Assembly (NCBI GenBank): GCA_964344765.1
Contig: CAYFOM010000018.1
Location: forward strand, 21,029 to 85,028
Direction: 5' to 3'
Length of the DNA: 64,000 nt
From: JACNIZ01 sp964344765
GTDB lineage: Bacteria > Planctomycetota > UBA1135
Shown here: positions 17,455 to 25,705 of the stretch, in pieces
Layout of the letters: the number at the start of each line of letters is the position of its first letter
Numbering within the stretch: position 1 is the first letter of the stretch
The notes under the pieces: generated by a model
Seen by the model: the letters and a program-made list of their open reading frames with translations, nothing else
Told to the model about the DNA's origin: nothing
Database searches by the model: none
Made by a program: the position numbers and the translations under genes

Positions 17455-17979
17455 ATGCTCAAGTTAGACCATGTTCTGCTGATCCTTTTGGGGTTGTTGC
17501 TCCCGGCGTGTAGCGCGTCGGACACCGGCGCTGGGCCGCTGGAAGTTGATTTTGGCAACGAGTTATCGCAGCCGTTTCGCGACATTTTGTTTCAGGCGGG
17601 CGAGTTTGAGCTTGTTGCGCTGAACCCGGATTGGCCGACTAAGGAGAGCAAAGCTGATCCGAAGAATTTGCAGGGCTATACCGTTCGCGGTCGAGCGACG
17701 ATTTCCGATCGCGCTTTGCGGCTGGAATTAATGCAAGCTTTAGGCGACGGCGCACGTGAAAACGACGGCATGGTGGCCGCGTGCTTCAACCCGCGGCATG
17801 CAATCATCGCCACTCACAACGGCAAAACTTGTGAAATCATCATTTGCTTTGAATGCCTGACCTTCCAAGTTTGGGACGGTAGCACAAAGATCGAAACCGT
17901 CGACTTGTCGGAAACGCCACGCACCACCTTCGACCGCATTTACACCGCGGCGGGTTTGTCGATCGCCCCTCGCACTTAA
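17455..17979 (+). CDS. lipoprotein of unknown function
   Basis: A 174-residue protein with signal peptide and lipobox LPAC (Cys19). The mature part is a mixed alpha/beta domain with no motif that I recognise. It contains a CEIIICFECLTFQVWDG stretch with a Cys pair near residues 118-124. Translation could be leaderless, since TACTAT ends five bases before the ATG. It is seven bases upstream of the sulfatase gene and probably co-transcribed. Confidence 0.65.
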   Translation: MLKLDHVLLILLGLLLPACSASDTGAGPLEVDFGNELSQPFRDILFQAGEFELVALNPDWPTKESKADPKNLQGYTVRGRATISDRALRLELMQALGDGARENDGMVAACFNPRHAIIATHNGKTCEIIICFECLTFQVWDGSTKIETVDLSETPRTTFDRIYTAAGLSIAPRT

Positions 17980-17986
17980 CCCTTCC

Positions 17987-19969
17987 ATGCGGACCTCCTT
18001 GCTTGGCATTTTTCTTGGGTTCATTGCCTCGGCCACTCCGCCGGCACTTGCGCAAGCAGACCCCCCCAACATCCTGCTGATCGTCGCCGACGATATGGGA
18101 TATGGCGATCTGTCTTGCTACGGCTCGCTGCAAATCCAAACGCCCAACTTGGATCGGCTTGCCGCCGCCGGTGTGCGTTGCACCGACGCTTACGTCAGCG
18201 GTCCGGTTTGTGCGCCGTCGCGTGCCGGCTTAATGACCGGGCGCAATGGATCGCGTTTTGGTTTTGAACATAACCTAAGTCGTCCGGCAAGCCTTCGAGA
18301 GGAATACGTCGGCATTCCGTTGGATGAGCCGTTGCTTCCGCAACGATTGAAGAAGGTGGGATATCGCACGGGATTAGTTGGTAAGTGGCATTTGGGTGAG
18401 TCGGTACCGGAGCATCATCCGTTGGAACGCGGCTTTGATTCGTTCTTCGGCATGCTGAATGGGAGCCATGGTTATTGGCCGACGCTGAAAAAGAACCATT
18501 TGTGGTATGGGCATGAAAAGCCGGCCGAAATTCGCGGTGAATACCTAACCGATTGGTTCACCCTGGAGGCGCTGGACTTTATTCGCGGCGAGGGATTTGC
18601 GGCTTCCGCCGAAGGTGAAAATCAAAAAGACCGACCGTGGTTTCTCTTCCTTTCCTACAACACTCCGCACTCGCCGATGCAAGCACGCGAGGACGATTTG
18701 GCTGCTGTTGCCCATATCCCCGGCAAGACGCGGCGGATTTATGCAGCGATGCAACACTGTATGGATCGGAACATCGGTTTGATTTTGTCCGAGCTGGAGC
18801 AACGCGGGGAGCTGCAGAATACTCTGATCGTTTTTCTTTCCGACAATGGCGGTTCGGTGGAAGTCAGCCATGCGATCAATGCACCTTTGCGCGGCACCAA
18901 GGGCACCTACCTGGAAGGTGGGATTCGCGTGCCGATGATCTTTTCGTGGCCGCAGCAATGGGAGCCGCAAGTATTTCGTCAGCCACTCAGCGCACTGGAT
19001 TTGATGGCAACTTTCGTCAGCGCTGCCGGCGGAAATCCGCCTTCGCCCGGCGAGCGGGTGGAACGTGCAGGACGCAAAAAGAAGAAGTGGCCGATCTATG
19101 ACAGTGTGGATTTAGATCCTCATTTCCGCGGTAAGAATAATACCGCTCCGCACCCCACTTTGTACTGGCGCACCGCGCTGCGCGGTTCCGCCATCCGCGA
19201 CGGCGACTGGAAATTGCTGCGCCCGAATAGCGAGCTTCCGCAGCTGTACAACCTCGCTGAAGACGTCGGCGAAACGCGGAACTTAATTGCGGACGAACCG
19301 GCCATTGCTGCACGGTTGTTGGAAAAATTCAACAAGTGGGAGACGACGTTGGAACGCAATCCGATGTTCATGTCTGATCCTTATTGGTTGGGCTACAACC
19401 GCAAGCTGTATGAACGCCGTTATCGATTGACTCAACCCGCCGCAGATGAGTCCGATGCCCCAGCCGAAGCGAACAAGGACGACGGCGCCATCTCAAGCAG
19501 GTTAGTCGAAACCAATACTTCCGAATTAGTTTTGATTCAGGAAGCGGTCATCCATGCTCCGGTGGATCAAGTTTGGGCGGCATTCACCACCGAAAAAGGT
19601 TGGACGGCTTGGGCATCCCCACAAGCAAAGTTCGATTTCCGCGCCGGTGGTGCCTTGCTCACGCATTACGACCCGAATGCAAAAATCGGCGACGAAGGCA
19701 CCAACACTTTGCACATTCTCAATTACATCCCGCAACGGCTGTTGACCTTGCGCGCCGATATGGAAGAACGCTGGCCGCAGTTTATGAAAGAAGATGCGGA
19801 AAAGTTGATGAACGTCATCGTGTTTGATCGCGTGGCGGCGAATCAAACACGAATTCTTTCTTACGGCGTCGGCTACCGCGACACGACCGACTACCGCCAA
19901 CTGCTGGACTTCTTCATTCCCGCGAATGAAGGTTTATTGCGCAAGCTCAAAGCACACTTGGAACAATAA
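17987..19969 (+). CDS. exported sulfatase fused to an SRPBCC (AHSA1-like) domain
   Basis: A 660-residue protein. Residues 1-23 are a signal peptide. A type I sulfatase domain follows (about 26-470), with metal-binding DD (35-36), the formylglycine motif CAPSR (Cys75), GKWHLG and a C-terminal LYNLAEDVGETRNL. Cys75 should be converted to formylglycine, and the enzyme would hydrolyse sulfate esters of polysaccharides or glycosaminoglycans. After a charged linker, residues 511-660 form an SRPBCC fold: EAVIHAPVDQVWAAFTTEKGWTAW, a basic strand region, and a long C-terminal helix that ends LLRKLKAHLEQ. I know of no common sulfatase with such a tail. The two parts are in one uninterrupted frame. The SRPBCC cavity usually binds hydrophobic ligands. 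Confidence 0.9.
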   Translation: MRTSLLGIFLGFIASATPPALAQADPPNILLIVADDMGYGDLSCYGSLQIQTPNLDRLAAAGVRCTDAYVSGPVCAPSRAGLMTGRNGSRFGFEHNLSRPASLREEYVGIPLDEPLLPQRLKKVGYRTGLVGKWHLGESVPEHHPLERGFDSFFGMLNGSHGYWPTLKKNHLWYGHEKPAEIRGEYLTDWFTLEALDFIRGEGFAASAEGENQKDRPWFLFLSYNTPHSPMQAREDDLAAVAHIPGKTRRIYAAMQHCMDRNIGLILSELEQRGELQNTLIVFLSDNGGSVEVSHAINAPLRGTKGTYLEGGIRVPMIFSWPQQWEPQVFRQPLSALDLMATFVSAAGGNPPSPGERVERAGRKKKKWPIYDSVDLDPHFRGKNNTAPHPTLYWRTALRGSAIRDGDWKLLRPNSELPQLYNLAEDVGETRNLIADEPAIAARLLEKFNKWETTLERNPMFMSDPYWLGYNRKLYERRYRLTQPAADESDAPAEANKDDGAISSRLVETNTSELVLIQEAVIHAPVDQVWAAFTTEKGWTAWASPQAKFDFRAGGALLTHYDPNAKIGDEGTNTLHILNYIPQRLLTLRADMEERWPQFMKEDAEKLMNVIVFDRVAANQTRILSYGVGYRDTTDYRQLLDFFIPANEGLLRKLKAHLEQ

Positions 19970-19975
19970 CAGCAA

Positions 19976-20314
19976 CTAGCGCTCGGTGATTTCCACCAAC
20001 AAAACGGCGTGGCGCGAAATCCAGTGATCGCGATTTTTGATCTGGATGCACACCCAGTTGTCGTTGCAAACGCGAACGATGCCATCCAAAGAAACCACAG
20101 CGCCATTGATGCTCGAAGTCATCGGCGGCACCGGCAAATTGGCAGCTCCACCCAATGCGTCGCGACGCAATTGCACGCGGACCGAAGCGCCGGGCTGCGG
20201 CCGGTCATAGTCCATCCACGAATCCGAATTCGTTGATCCGGATAGCGATCCCAGCTGGAACGCGGCGGCGAAAGTTAAAACTGCAAAAACTAGGGCGAAG
20301 AAATTTTTATTCAT
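19976..20314 (-). CDS. signal-anchored small protein of unknown function
   Basis: A 112-residue protein with an N-terminal membrane or signal segment (NFFALVFAVLTFAAAF) and a beta-rich mature part reading like a small barrel (GAVVSLDGIVRVCNDNWVCIQIKNRDHWISRHAVLLVEI). The latter resembles SH3-type domains in character, but I cannot assign it. The frame extends upstream to 20563 through the coding region of the monooxygenase-like gene. The ATG at 20314 overlaps that gene's stop by eight bases, so translation is likely coupled. Confidence 0.6.
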   Translation of the reverse strand: MNKNFFALVFAVLTFAAAFQLGSLSGSTNSDSWMDYDRPQPGASVRVQLRRDALGGAANLPVPPMTSSINGAVVSLDGIVRVCNDNWVCIQIKNRDHWISRHAVLLVEITER

Positions 20315-20591
20315 TGTGCTCAAGTACTTCCACGACTTCCGAGGAGTAATGAGCATACCACTTGCTTCGTCCCATCTGCATCGCCGCTTGGTGTTGCGGT
20401 GCATCGCGCCAAGCGCGCAGGTGTTTGAGCGTCGGCCAATAGGAGATCGAAATTTCTTCTTTGCCGTTGTCCACGGTAATGAACTTGGTGCAGCCAAATT
20501 TCTCTTTGGCCAGCAGGCGCAATTTCGGTCCGGTTTCGAAGTACTCGTCGTCGAGTACGCCAAAGGTCGCGTGGAAGTAGACCGCGTACAT
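20307..20591 (-). CDS. antibiotic-biosynthesis-monooxygenase (ABM) family protein
   Basis: A 94-residue ferredoxin-like-fold protein with the ABM signature in its second half: EISISYWPTLKHLRAWRD followed by AP.HQAAM..GRSKWYAHYSSEVVEV. The group includes quinol monooxygenases, haem-degrading enzymes and many small proteins with unproven chemistry. A GGAGGGAA ribosome binding site sits directly upstream of the ATG. The gene overlaps the next by eight bases, forming a two-gene operon. Confidence 0.8.
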   Translation of the reverse strand: MYAVYFHATFGVLDDEYFETGPKLRLLAKEKFGCTKFITVDNGKEEISISYWPTLKHLRAWRDAPQHQAAMQMGRSKWYAHYSSEVVEVLEHNE

Positions 20592-20678
20592 TTCCCTCCA
20601 GTTTACAAGCTAGGCACACGAAAATTTCACATTCAACGAATAGCCTGGGTGAGTTCGTCAATCGCCCAATCCGCCACC

Positions 20679-21113
20679 ATGCCCGCCAACCACCCATTTC
20701 ACTGGCTGACCACCACCCTCGATTGCGAGGGCAGCCCGCTTGCACTGCGAGTGCGTCCAGATATCGACAAGCCCGAAATTTCCGTTCCGTTCCCCCACTT
20801 AGGTATCGTCAGCCAGCGGCTGGATCGCGTCGGCGAAACCGGTATGCCGGAGCCTAGCTACAACCAACAACTCCCCCCTTTCGATGCGGCGGTGCATGAG
20901 TCGTTAGAGTTGCGCGGCGGCGGGCACGTCATGCTGGTCGAAACTTTTCAGGGCAAGCGGTACTACTACGCCTGCGTGCGTGATGAAGACGCGATGCGTA
21001 ATTGGGCTGATGACTTGTGGGCGGCCCACCCCGGTCAAGATTTAGACCTGGAATTCAACGCGCGGAAGGCTTGGGGCTTTTATCGTCGCTACCGCGGCGA
21101 TTCCAATTGGTAG
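20679..21113 (+). CDS. DUF695-like protein
   Basis: A 144-residue soluble protein. The pattern of an N-terminal strand-Trp (FHWLTTTLDCEGSPLALRVRPD) and a central ESLELRGGGHVMLVETFQGKRYYYACV resembles DUF695 family proteins, which have no known biochemical role. The open frame reaches back to 20316, but that part is antisense to the ABM gene. ATG 20679 is the first sensible start. It ends seven bases before the stop of the convergent radical SAM gene. Confidence 0.68.
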   Translation: MPANHPFHWLTTTLDCEGSPLALRVRPDIDKPEISVPFPHLGIVSQRLDRVGETGMPEPSYNQQLPPFDAAVHESLELRGGGHVMLVETFQGKRYYYACVRDEDAMRNWADDLWAAHPGQDLDLEFNARKAWGFYRRYRGDSNW

Positions 21114-21119
21114 GACGGC

Positions 21120-22595
21120 TTACATCAAGCCATCAAAAGCCTCGGCGCCACTGCGCAGCGGCTCTTTGTTGATGGAGTGCACGATGTCCAACAGCCGGCG
21201 TTTGGCGCGTCGATATTCCGGCGACGCCGATGGCTTGTAGCGATACCAAGCACTGGCATCGCGGAAGCTCCACGAGAAGTCGGCCAGCTCGGAATACTGC
21301 GACGGATTTTGATCGTACTCCTCTTGGAATCTGGTTCCGGGAATGGCTTTGAATTGACTAAGGCGGACGCGGTCCAATTTGTCGCGATGCTTTTCCAATA
21401 GCGCGACGGTCATGTCTAAGTCGTCGGCGGTTTCGCCGGGGTAGCCTTGCATTACCGTTGTGCGCACACTAAATCCGGCAGCGTGGGCATCAAGAATGAA
21501 TTGCTCCTTGGCAGCGATATCCGTGCCTTTGTCCATCGTGTCGAGCAACTTTTGACTACCACTTTCCAAGCCAAAATTGATCTGCATCATTCCCGATTCA
21601 CGCGCGGCGCGCAGATCTTCAGGCGTTAAGCCATTATCCGGTCGCCGATCGACATGAACGGTTCCGACCCACCCCCCGCCGGGCAAACGATGCTGGAAGT
21701 TTTGAATCAACCCCCGCCACATCTGCACGTCAGAGTTCAGTTTGATGTCCAACAGGATGAAGTTCTTCGAGTTGTGGCGGCTGGAAAGCTCCACCAACTC
21801 ATTCATCATCGAATCCACCGTGCGCGTGCGAAAGGTACGCCCATTCGCAGTGAAGACGTCACCGCAAAACTTGCATTGCCCCCAGCTACAACCGCGGCCA
21901 GCCATAGCCGGAATGACGCGTTCTGCGTATTGACCCCACGGATAATCCCGAAAGTCGGGCACCGGCAACGAGCTCAAGTCTTTAAGCGGCGGCGGTACCG
22001 GGCTGCGTCGGCCGTCGGGGTAGAAGACACCGGGATGACCGAGTAAGTCTTTGCCGGCCACTACGTCGCGGACTAAGTCGGGCAGCGCGCGATCCATTTC
22101 GCCTCCAACGAATGCCGTGATGCCGGGCAAGTGCAGCCATTCATCGGTGATCGAGTCAATGTTGAACACCGGCCCGCCCAACAGCACCGGCACCTTTTTG
22201 CTTTGCGCCAGCTTGCCGATCTCCACGCAGGACGGATAGTGATTCAAGTAAGCCGATAGCAGCACGATATCCGGACCTTGGTCCATCGCTTTGCTGACCA
22301 TGTCCAAAACTCGCGCGTGCGGTCGAGTCACCCACCAAGAGCGAAGTTTGCGCATGCTGCGGCGACTCCATTCCATCGCCGGGTTGGTGGAAAAGTAAAC
22401 GCGGCGCTGGACTTGGTCGCGCCAACCTTCTTGCTTTTCGCGCAGCTTGGCCGGAACGTCGTGGGACAGCGGGCAGAGGACTTCGACCTCCATCCCCGCA
22501 TCTCGCAGGGAGGCCACCAAATAGCCGATGGCTAGGGTTGGATACGAAGCGAAGTTATTCAGGTCTACGACCAGAACTTTTAAAGGGGGAGACAA
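21120..22595 (-). CDS. B12-binding-domain radical SAM protein
   Basis: A 491-residue enzyme. Residues 1-195 form a cobalamin-binding Rossmann-like domain (LKVLVVDLNNFASYPTLAIGYLVASLRDAG, VLLSAYLNHYPSCVEIGKL, VPVLLGGPVF). The radical SAM domain follows, with a cluster motif RGCSWGQCKFC (cysteines spaced x4/x2, near residue 238), INFGLESGSQKLLDTMDKG and MQGYPGETADDL. It should bind a [4Fe-4S] cluster and SAM, and possibly methylate or rearrange an unreactive carbon. The Trp-Gly-spaced variant motif is common among B12-radical SAM enzymes working on peptides or lipids, but no precursor peptide gene is evident nearby. The start is a TTG; any later start would delete the B12 domain. Confidence 0.9.
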   Translation of the reverse strand: MSPPLKVLVVDLNNFASYPTLAIGYLVASLRDAGMEVEVLCPLSHDVPAKLREKQEGWRDQVQRRVYFSTNPAMEWSRRSMRKLRSWWVTRPHARVLDMVSKAMDQGPDIVLLSAYLNHYPSCVEIGKLAQSKKVPVLLGGPVFNIDSITDEWLHLPGITAFVGGEMDRALPDLVRDVVAGKDLLGHPGVFYPDGRRSPVPPPLKDLSSLPVPDFRDYPWGQYAERVIPAMAGRGCSWGQCKFCGDVFTANGRTFRTRTVDSMMNELVELSSRHNSKNFILLDIKLNSDVQMWRGLIQNFQHRLPGGGWVGTVHVDRRPDNGLTPEDLRAARESGMMQINFGLESGSQKLLDTMDKGTDIAAKEQFILDAHAAGFSVRTTVMQGYPGETADDLDMTVALLEKHRDKLDRVRLSQFKAIPGTRFQEEYDQNPSQYSELADFSWSFRDASAWYRYKPSASPEYRRAKRRLLDIVHSINKEPLRSGAEAFDGLM

Positions 22596-22734
22596 GGAGA
22601 CAGGATGGAGAGAGCCGGGGGGCGGAAAAACTCAGCCTAACAGAATGATGCCGCGCGGCGTCTGTCAATCGCCTAGAATTCATTTCTGGCACAGATGTTA
22701 TGTACGTGCCGACTCAACCCACTTGGTTCATCAA

Positions 22735-22959
22735 ATGACTGCAAACTCTGAGCAATGGCGCGGCCTAATGGTTTTGGCGGGCGCCGTGATGTTTCTTTTC
22801 GGACTGTATTCCACCAGTGAAAATCGCATTCAAGAGAGTGGGCTAGTATTGATTATTGTTGGCCTGTTTTGCATTCACTTTACTCAGTCCAAGGAATTAG
22901 AAGCGCGCAGCAACCAACTTGAAGACTTGCTGAAGAAAGACCATGAGCTCGAAGATTGA
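22735..22959 (+). CDS. small membrane protein with charged C-terminal helix
   Basis: A 74-residue protein: a hydrophobic hairpin of two helices (LMVLAGAVMFLFGLY and GLVLIIVGLFCIHF) followed by an amphipathic, strongly charged helix (KELEARSNQLEDLLKKDHELED). No family recognised. Upstream parts of this frame are antisense to the radical SAM gene. It overlaps the next gene by 17 bases. Confidence 0.5.
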   Translation: MTANSEQWRGLMVLAGAVMFLFGLYSTSENRIQESGLVLIIVGLFCIHFTQSKELEARSNQLEDLLKKDHELED

Positions 22960-23359
22960 TCAATACCTCACCGACGCCAATCGCGCGTTGATTACCGACG
23001 GCGACCTTGATGAGATTGGCAAGTATTTCACCGCGGATTACGTCACTCGGTCAGGTAGTAAAGGTGGTGAAGGGCATGAGTTTGTGCGCAAGTTCATAAA
23101 GCGGCTGCGCGCGTCGTTGCCGGATGTGAAGGTTGAAAAAGTTGAGGTGCTGAATGAGGCGGATGGCGTCGTGACTTGGCAGCGGACTTTGAGTGGAACA
23201 CACCGCAAGGCGATGCAAGGCATTCCGCCGTCGGAGAAGAAAGTGAAGTGGACCGAAATGTTGGTCAGCCGATTTGACGGCGACAAGATTGCCGAAGATT
23301 GCATGGTGTCGGAGTTGGCCGGTGCGCTGATGGCCAAGCTTCCGCGCAAAGATGGATAG
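22943..23359 (+). CDS. SnoaL-like/ester cyclase fold protein
   Basis: A 138-residue protein with the NTF2-like pattern of SnoaL/ester-cyclase proteins: an N-terminal helical region ending DEIGKYFTADYVTR, a helix EFVRKFIKRLRASLPDVKVE, then strands with VVTWQRTLSGTH and VKWTEMLVSRFDGDKIAED. Members bind small molecules in a cone-shaped pocket and some are isomerases or cyclases. The specific role is unknown. It starts inside the end of the previous gene and is followed eight bases later by an acetyltransferase, so the three form an operon. Confidence 0.83.
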   Translation: MSSKIDQYLTDANRALITDGDLDEIGKYFTADYVTRSGSKGGEGHEFVRKFIKRLRASLPDVKVEKVEVLNEADGVVTWQRTLSGTHRKAMQGIPPSEKKVKWTEMLVSRFDGDKIAEDCMVSELAGALMAKLPRKDG

Positions 23360-23367
23360 GCGATCGG

Positions 23368-23868
23368 ATGGCGTTGATCTGCGAATCGAAGCGGCTGGTC
23401 TTGCGAACTCTTGACGCCAACGATGCCGCCTTCGTTTTGGAGTTGGTCAATGAACCGGCGTTCCAAACCAACATCGCCGATAAGCAGATTCATACATTGG
23501 ATAAAGCGCGAACTTTTATTGAGGAAGGCGCGTGGACCAATCAGCCGGTTGATGGCTTTGGGCAGTTTGCGATTGAGTTAAAAGCGACGGCGGAAGTCGT
23601 CGGTATTTGCGGATTGCTTTATCGCGAGGATCTAGATTTAACCGACGTCGGGTTTGCGCTGTTAAAGCGCCATTGGGGAAACGGGTTCGCGCTCGAAGCG
23701 GCGAAAGCTGTGATGACATATGGCGAGCGCCAATTGGGGCTGGAGCAGATCGCCGCAATCGTTGCACCGGAAAATCATTCCTCAATACGAGTGCTGGAAA
23801 AACTGGGAATGAAAGCGGTTGGCCCTGTTCCGGGAGAAAACAAAGATGGTTGTTTTTTATATCTCTAA
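23368..23868 (+). CDS. GNAT family N-acetyltransferase
   Basis: A 166-residue member of the RimJ/RimL type: N-terminal SKRLVLRTLDANDAAFVLELVNEPAF, a strand with VVGICGLLYRED, the acetyl-CoA loop region VGFALLKRHWGNGFALEAAKAV, and NHSSIRVLEKLGMKAVG. It should transfer an acetyl group from acetyl-CoA to an amine, perhaps on a ribosomal protein or a small molecule. The frame is open further upstream, but ATG 23368 gives the family's normal N-terminus and lies just after the previous gene. Confidence 0.9.
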   Translation: MALICESKRLVLRTLDANDAAFVLELVNEPAFQTNIADKQIHTLDKARTFIEEGAWTNQPVDGFGQFAIELKATAEVVGICGLLYREDLDLTDVGFALLKRHWGNGFALEAAKAVMTYGERQLGLEQIAAIVAPENHSSIRVLEKLGMKAVGPVPGENKDGCFLYL

Positions 23869-23884
23869 CCCCTATCTAACTTTT

Positions 23885-23913
23885 TTGACAGAACGCGACC
23901 TAAGCTCTTTAGT
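23885..23913 (+). promoter_or_regulatory. probable sigma-70 promoter for the multihaem cytochrome
   Basis: A consensus -35 TTGACA (23885-23890) and TTTAGT (23908-23913, four of six matches to TATAAT) are separated by exactly 17 bases. The predicted start near 23920 would leave an untranslated leader of about 105 bases before the ATG at 24028. I see no convincing riboswitch in that leader. Confidence 0.45.
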
Positions 23914-24027
23914 TTCAAAGCGATTCAAAAATTACTCGTCTTTTTACTAGCCGAATTAACGGCAATTCTTCACAGTGGCTTCGCCCCCGGGAAACGGCTT
24001 CAAACCGATCCTCAACTCATCGAAGCA

Positions 24028-25665
24028 ATGATCCGATTTTGTCACCTCCCCATTGCCGTCGCGCTGACTTCCGCGACCGCTTTCGCCCAAGATGCACCCG
24101 ACACCACCGACGCGGTGGTGCAAGTTTTTGCCGCCAACGATTTAGGCATGCACTGTGTGGACCGTGAGTTCTCGGTCTATAGCATTCTCCCGCCATTCAA
24201 CGTGATTCACGCTCAAGCCGTATGGCGTCGGCCGGGTCAAATGCCGATGGTGTTGGATGATACGCACATCAGCATGAATTACCGGGCGATGAATGACCTT
24301 CATCAATCGCGTAATAGCACCAGCATCGGCAAAACTGATTTTTGGGACTATTCCACTTCGCTATTCGGCGTCACGCTGGCGCCCGGCGAAAGCTTGACTG
24401 GTTTGTTCATGCCCGACGACGCGCCGCTGCCCGGACCGCAACCTTTGCTTTGGAACGACGCCCATGGTTTGTTTGAAGCCTTCGGCATTCCGATTATGCC
24501 TACCGACGACAACGGCCAAATCAACAACTACCCGGTGATGCGCGTTTCGGTGGTGCACAACAATTCCGGGCGCACGCTGTCGTCGCAAGACATCGTTTTG
24601 CCGGTTTCAGGGGAGACCGATTGTCAGAATTGCCACGCAACTGGAGGCATTGCGGCTGATGACCCGCGCGTGACATGGTCCAACCACAGTGATTTGGAAA
24701 TCCAAACCAAGCGCAATGTGCTGAAGTGGCATGACTTCAACGAGGGCACCGATTTGGAAGCCAATCAACCAGTGCTGTGCGCGAGTTGTCATTACTCAGC
24801 GGCGCTGGACTTGGAAGGAACCGGCCCCACCGGTGATCAATTGCTGCACGACTCCATGAGCGCAGTGATGCACGCTTACCACGGTGCGCTGACCGACGAT
24901 CAGGGCAATCCGATTTTCTCGTCGGGCGCAAATACCAACGACTCGTGCTATCAGTGTCACCCCGGCCAAGACACCGAATGCCATCGCGGCGCGATGAAAG
25001 ACGGCGGCATGACCTGTTTTGATTGCCATGGCGATATGAATGCAGTCGGCGGCAATCGCACTCCATGGGCAGACTTGCCGAAGTGCCAAAGCTGTCACAC
25101 CGGCGATGCGCGCAATCACCTCACCGGTAGCGATCTAAACTTTGCCGCCGACGGGATTCGTCTGCAGCAGGCTTGGCGGAACGGTGATTCGACGGCCACT
25201 GCAATTGAAGCCCCAAACAGCCGCTTTAAGGAGAATGATGACAAGCTGTATCGTTTCTCCAAAGGCCACGGTGGTTTGATGTGCATGACTTGCCATGGCA
25301 GTCCGCACGCGATTTGGCCGGTGACGCCGGAGTATTCCAACGACAACATTGCTTCGTATGAGGTGCAGGGTCATACCGGAACAGTGATGGAATGCTCGAC
25401 TTGTCACACCACTGGATTGGGCCTGACCATGGATGGTCCGCACGGCATGCACCCGGTCGGCCAAACTTACTTCCTCAACGACCACTCGCAAATTGCCGAC
25501 AACAACTTGAACCAATGCAAGACTTGCCACGGCAACGATTTGAAGGGCACGGTTTTGTCGCGCGCGGCGATCGACCGCAAGTTGTGGGATAACCGCCAAA
25601 AGAAATGGCGCTACTTCACCAAGGGCGAGCAAGTGGCGTGTAACAAGTGCCACGAAATGCCGTAG
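24028..25665 (+). CDS. exported multihaem c-type cytochrome (nine CXXCH)
   Basis: A 545-residue protein with a cleaved signal peptide (ending TAFAQD). The first 190 residues contain no haem motif (NDLGMHCVDREFSVYSILPPFN near the start). The rest carries nine CXXCH haem-binding motifs (CQNCH, CASCH, CYQCH, CFDCH, CQSCH, CMTCH, CSTCH, CKTCH and CNKCH), with many extra histidines as possible distal ligands. Such proteins move electrons in the periplasm or to the outside, and some reduce nitrogen or sulfur oxyanions. I cannot place it in a named reductase family. No maturation or partner genes lie next to it. Confidence 0.9.
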   Translation: MIRFCHLPIAVALTSATAFAQDAPDTTDAVVQVFAANDLGMHCVDREFSVYSILPPFNVIHAQAVWRRPGQMPMVLDDTHISMNYRAMNDLHQSRNSTSIGKTDFWDYSTSLFGVTLAPGESLTGLFMPDDAPLPGPQPLLWNDAHGLFEAFGIPIMPTDDNGQINNYPVMRVSVVHNNSGRTLSSQDIVLPVSGETDCQNCHATGGIAADDPRVTWSNHSDLEIQTKRNVLKWHDFNEGTDLEANQPVLCASCHYSAALDLEGTGPTGDQLLHDSMSAVMHAYHGALTDDQGNPIFSSGANTNDSCYQCHPGQDTECHRGAMKDGGMTCFDCHGDMNAVGGNRTPWADLPKCQSCHTGDARNHLTGSDLNFAADGIRLQQAWRNGDSTATAIEAPNSRFKENDDKLYRFSKGHGGLMCMTCHGSPHAIWPVTPEYSNDNIASYEVQGHTGTVMECSTCHTTGLGLTMDGPHGMHPVGQTYFLNDHSQIADNNLNQCKTCHGNDLKGTVLSRAAIDRKLWDNRQKKWRYFTKGEQVACNKCHEMP

Positions 25666-25705
25666 GCGCTTCGACTCAATCGGGGGTATTCTCGGTGGCG
25701 TTGCC

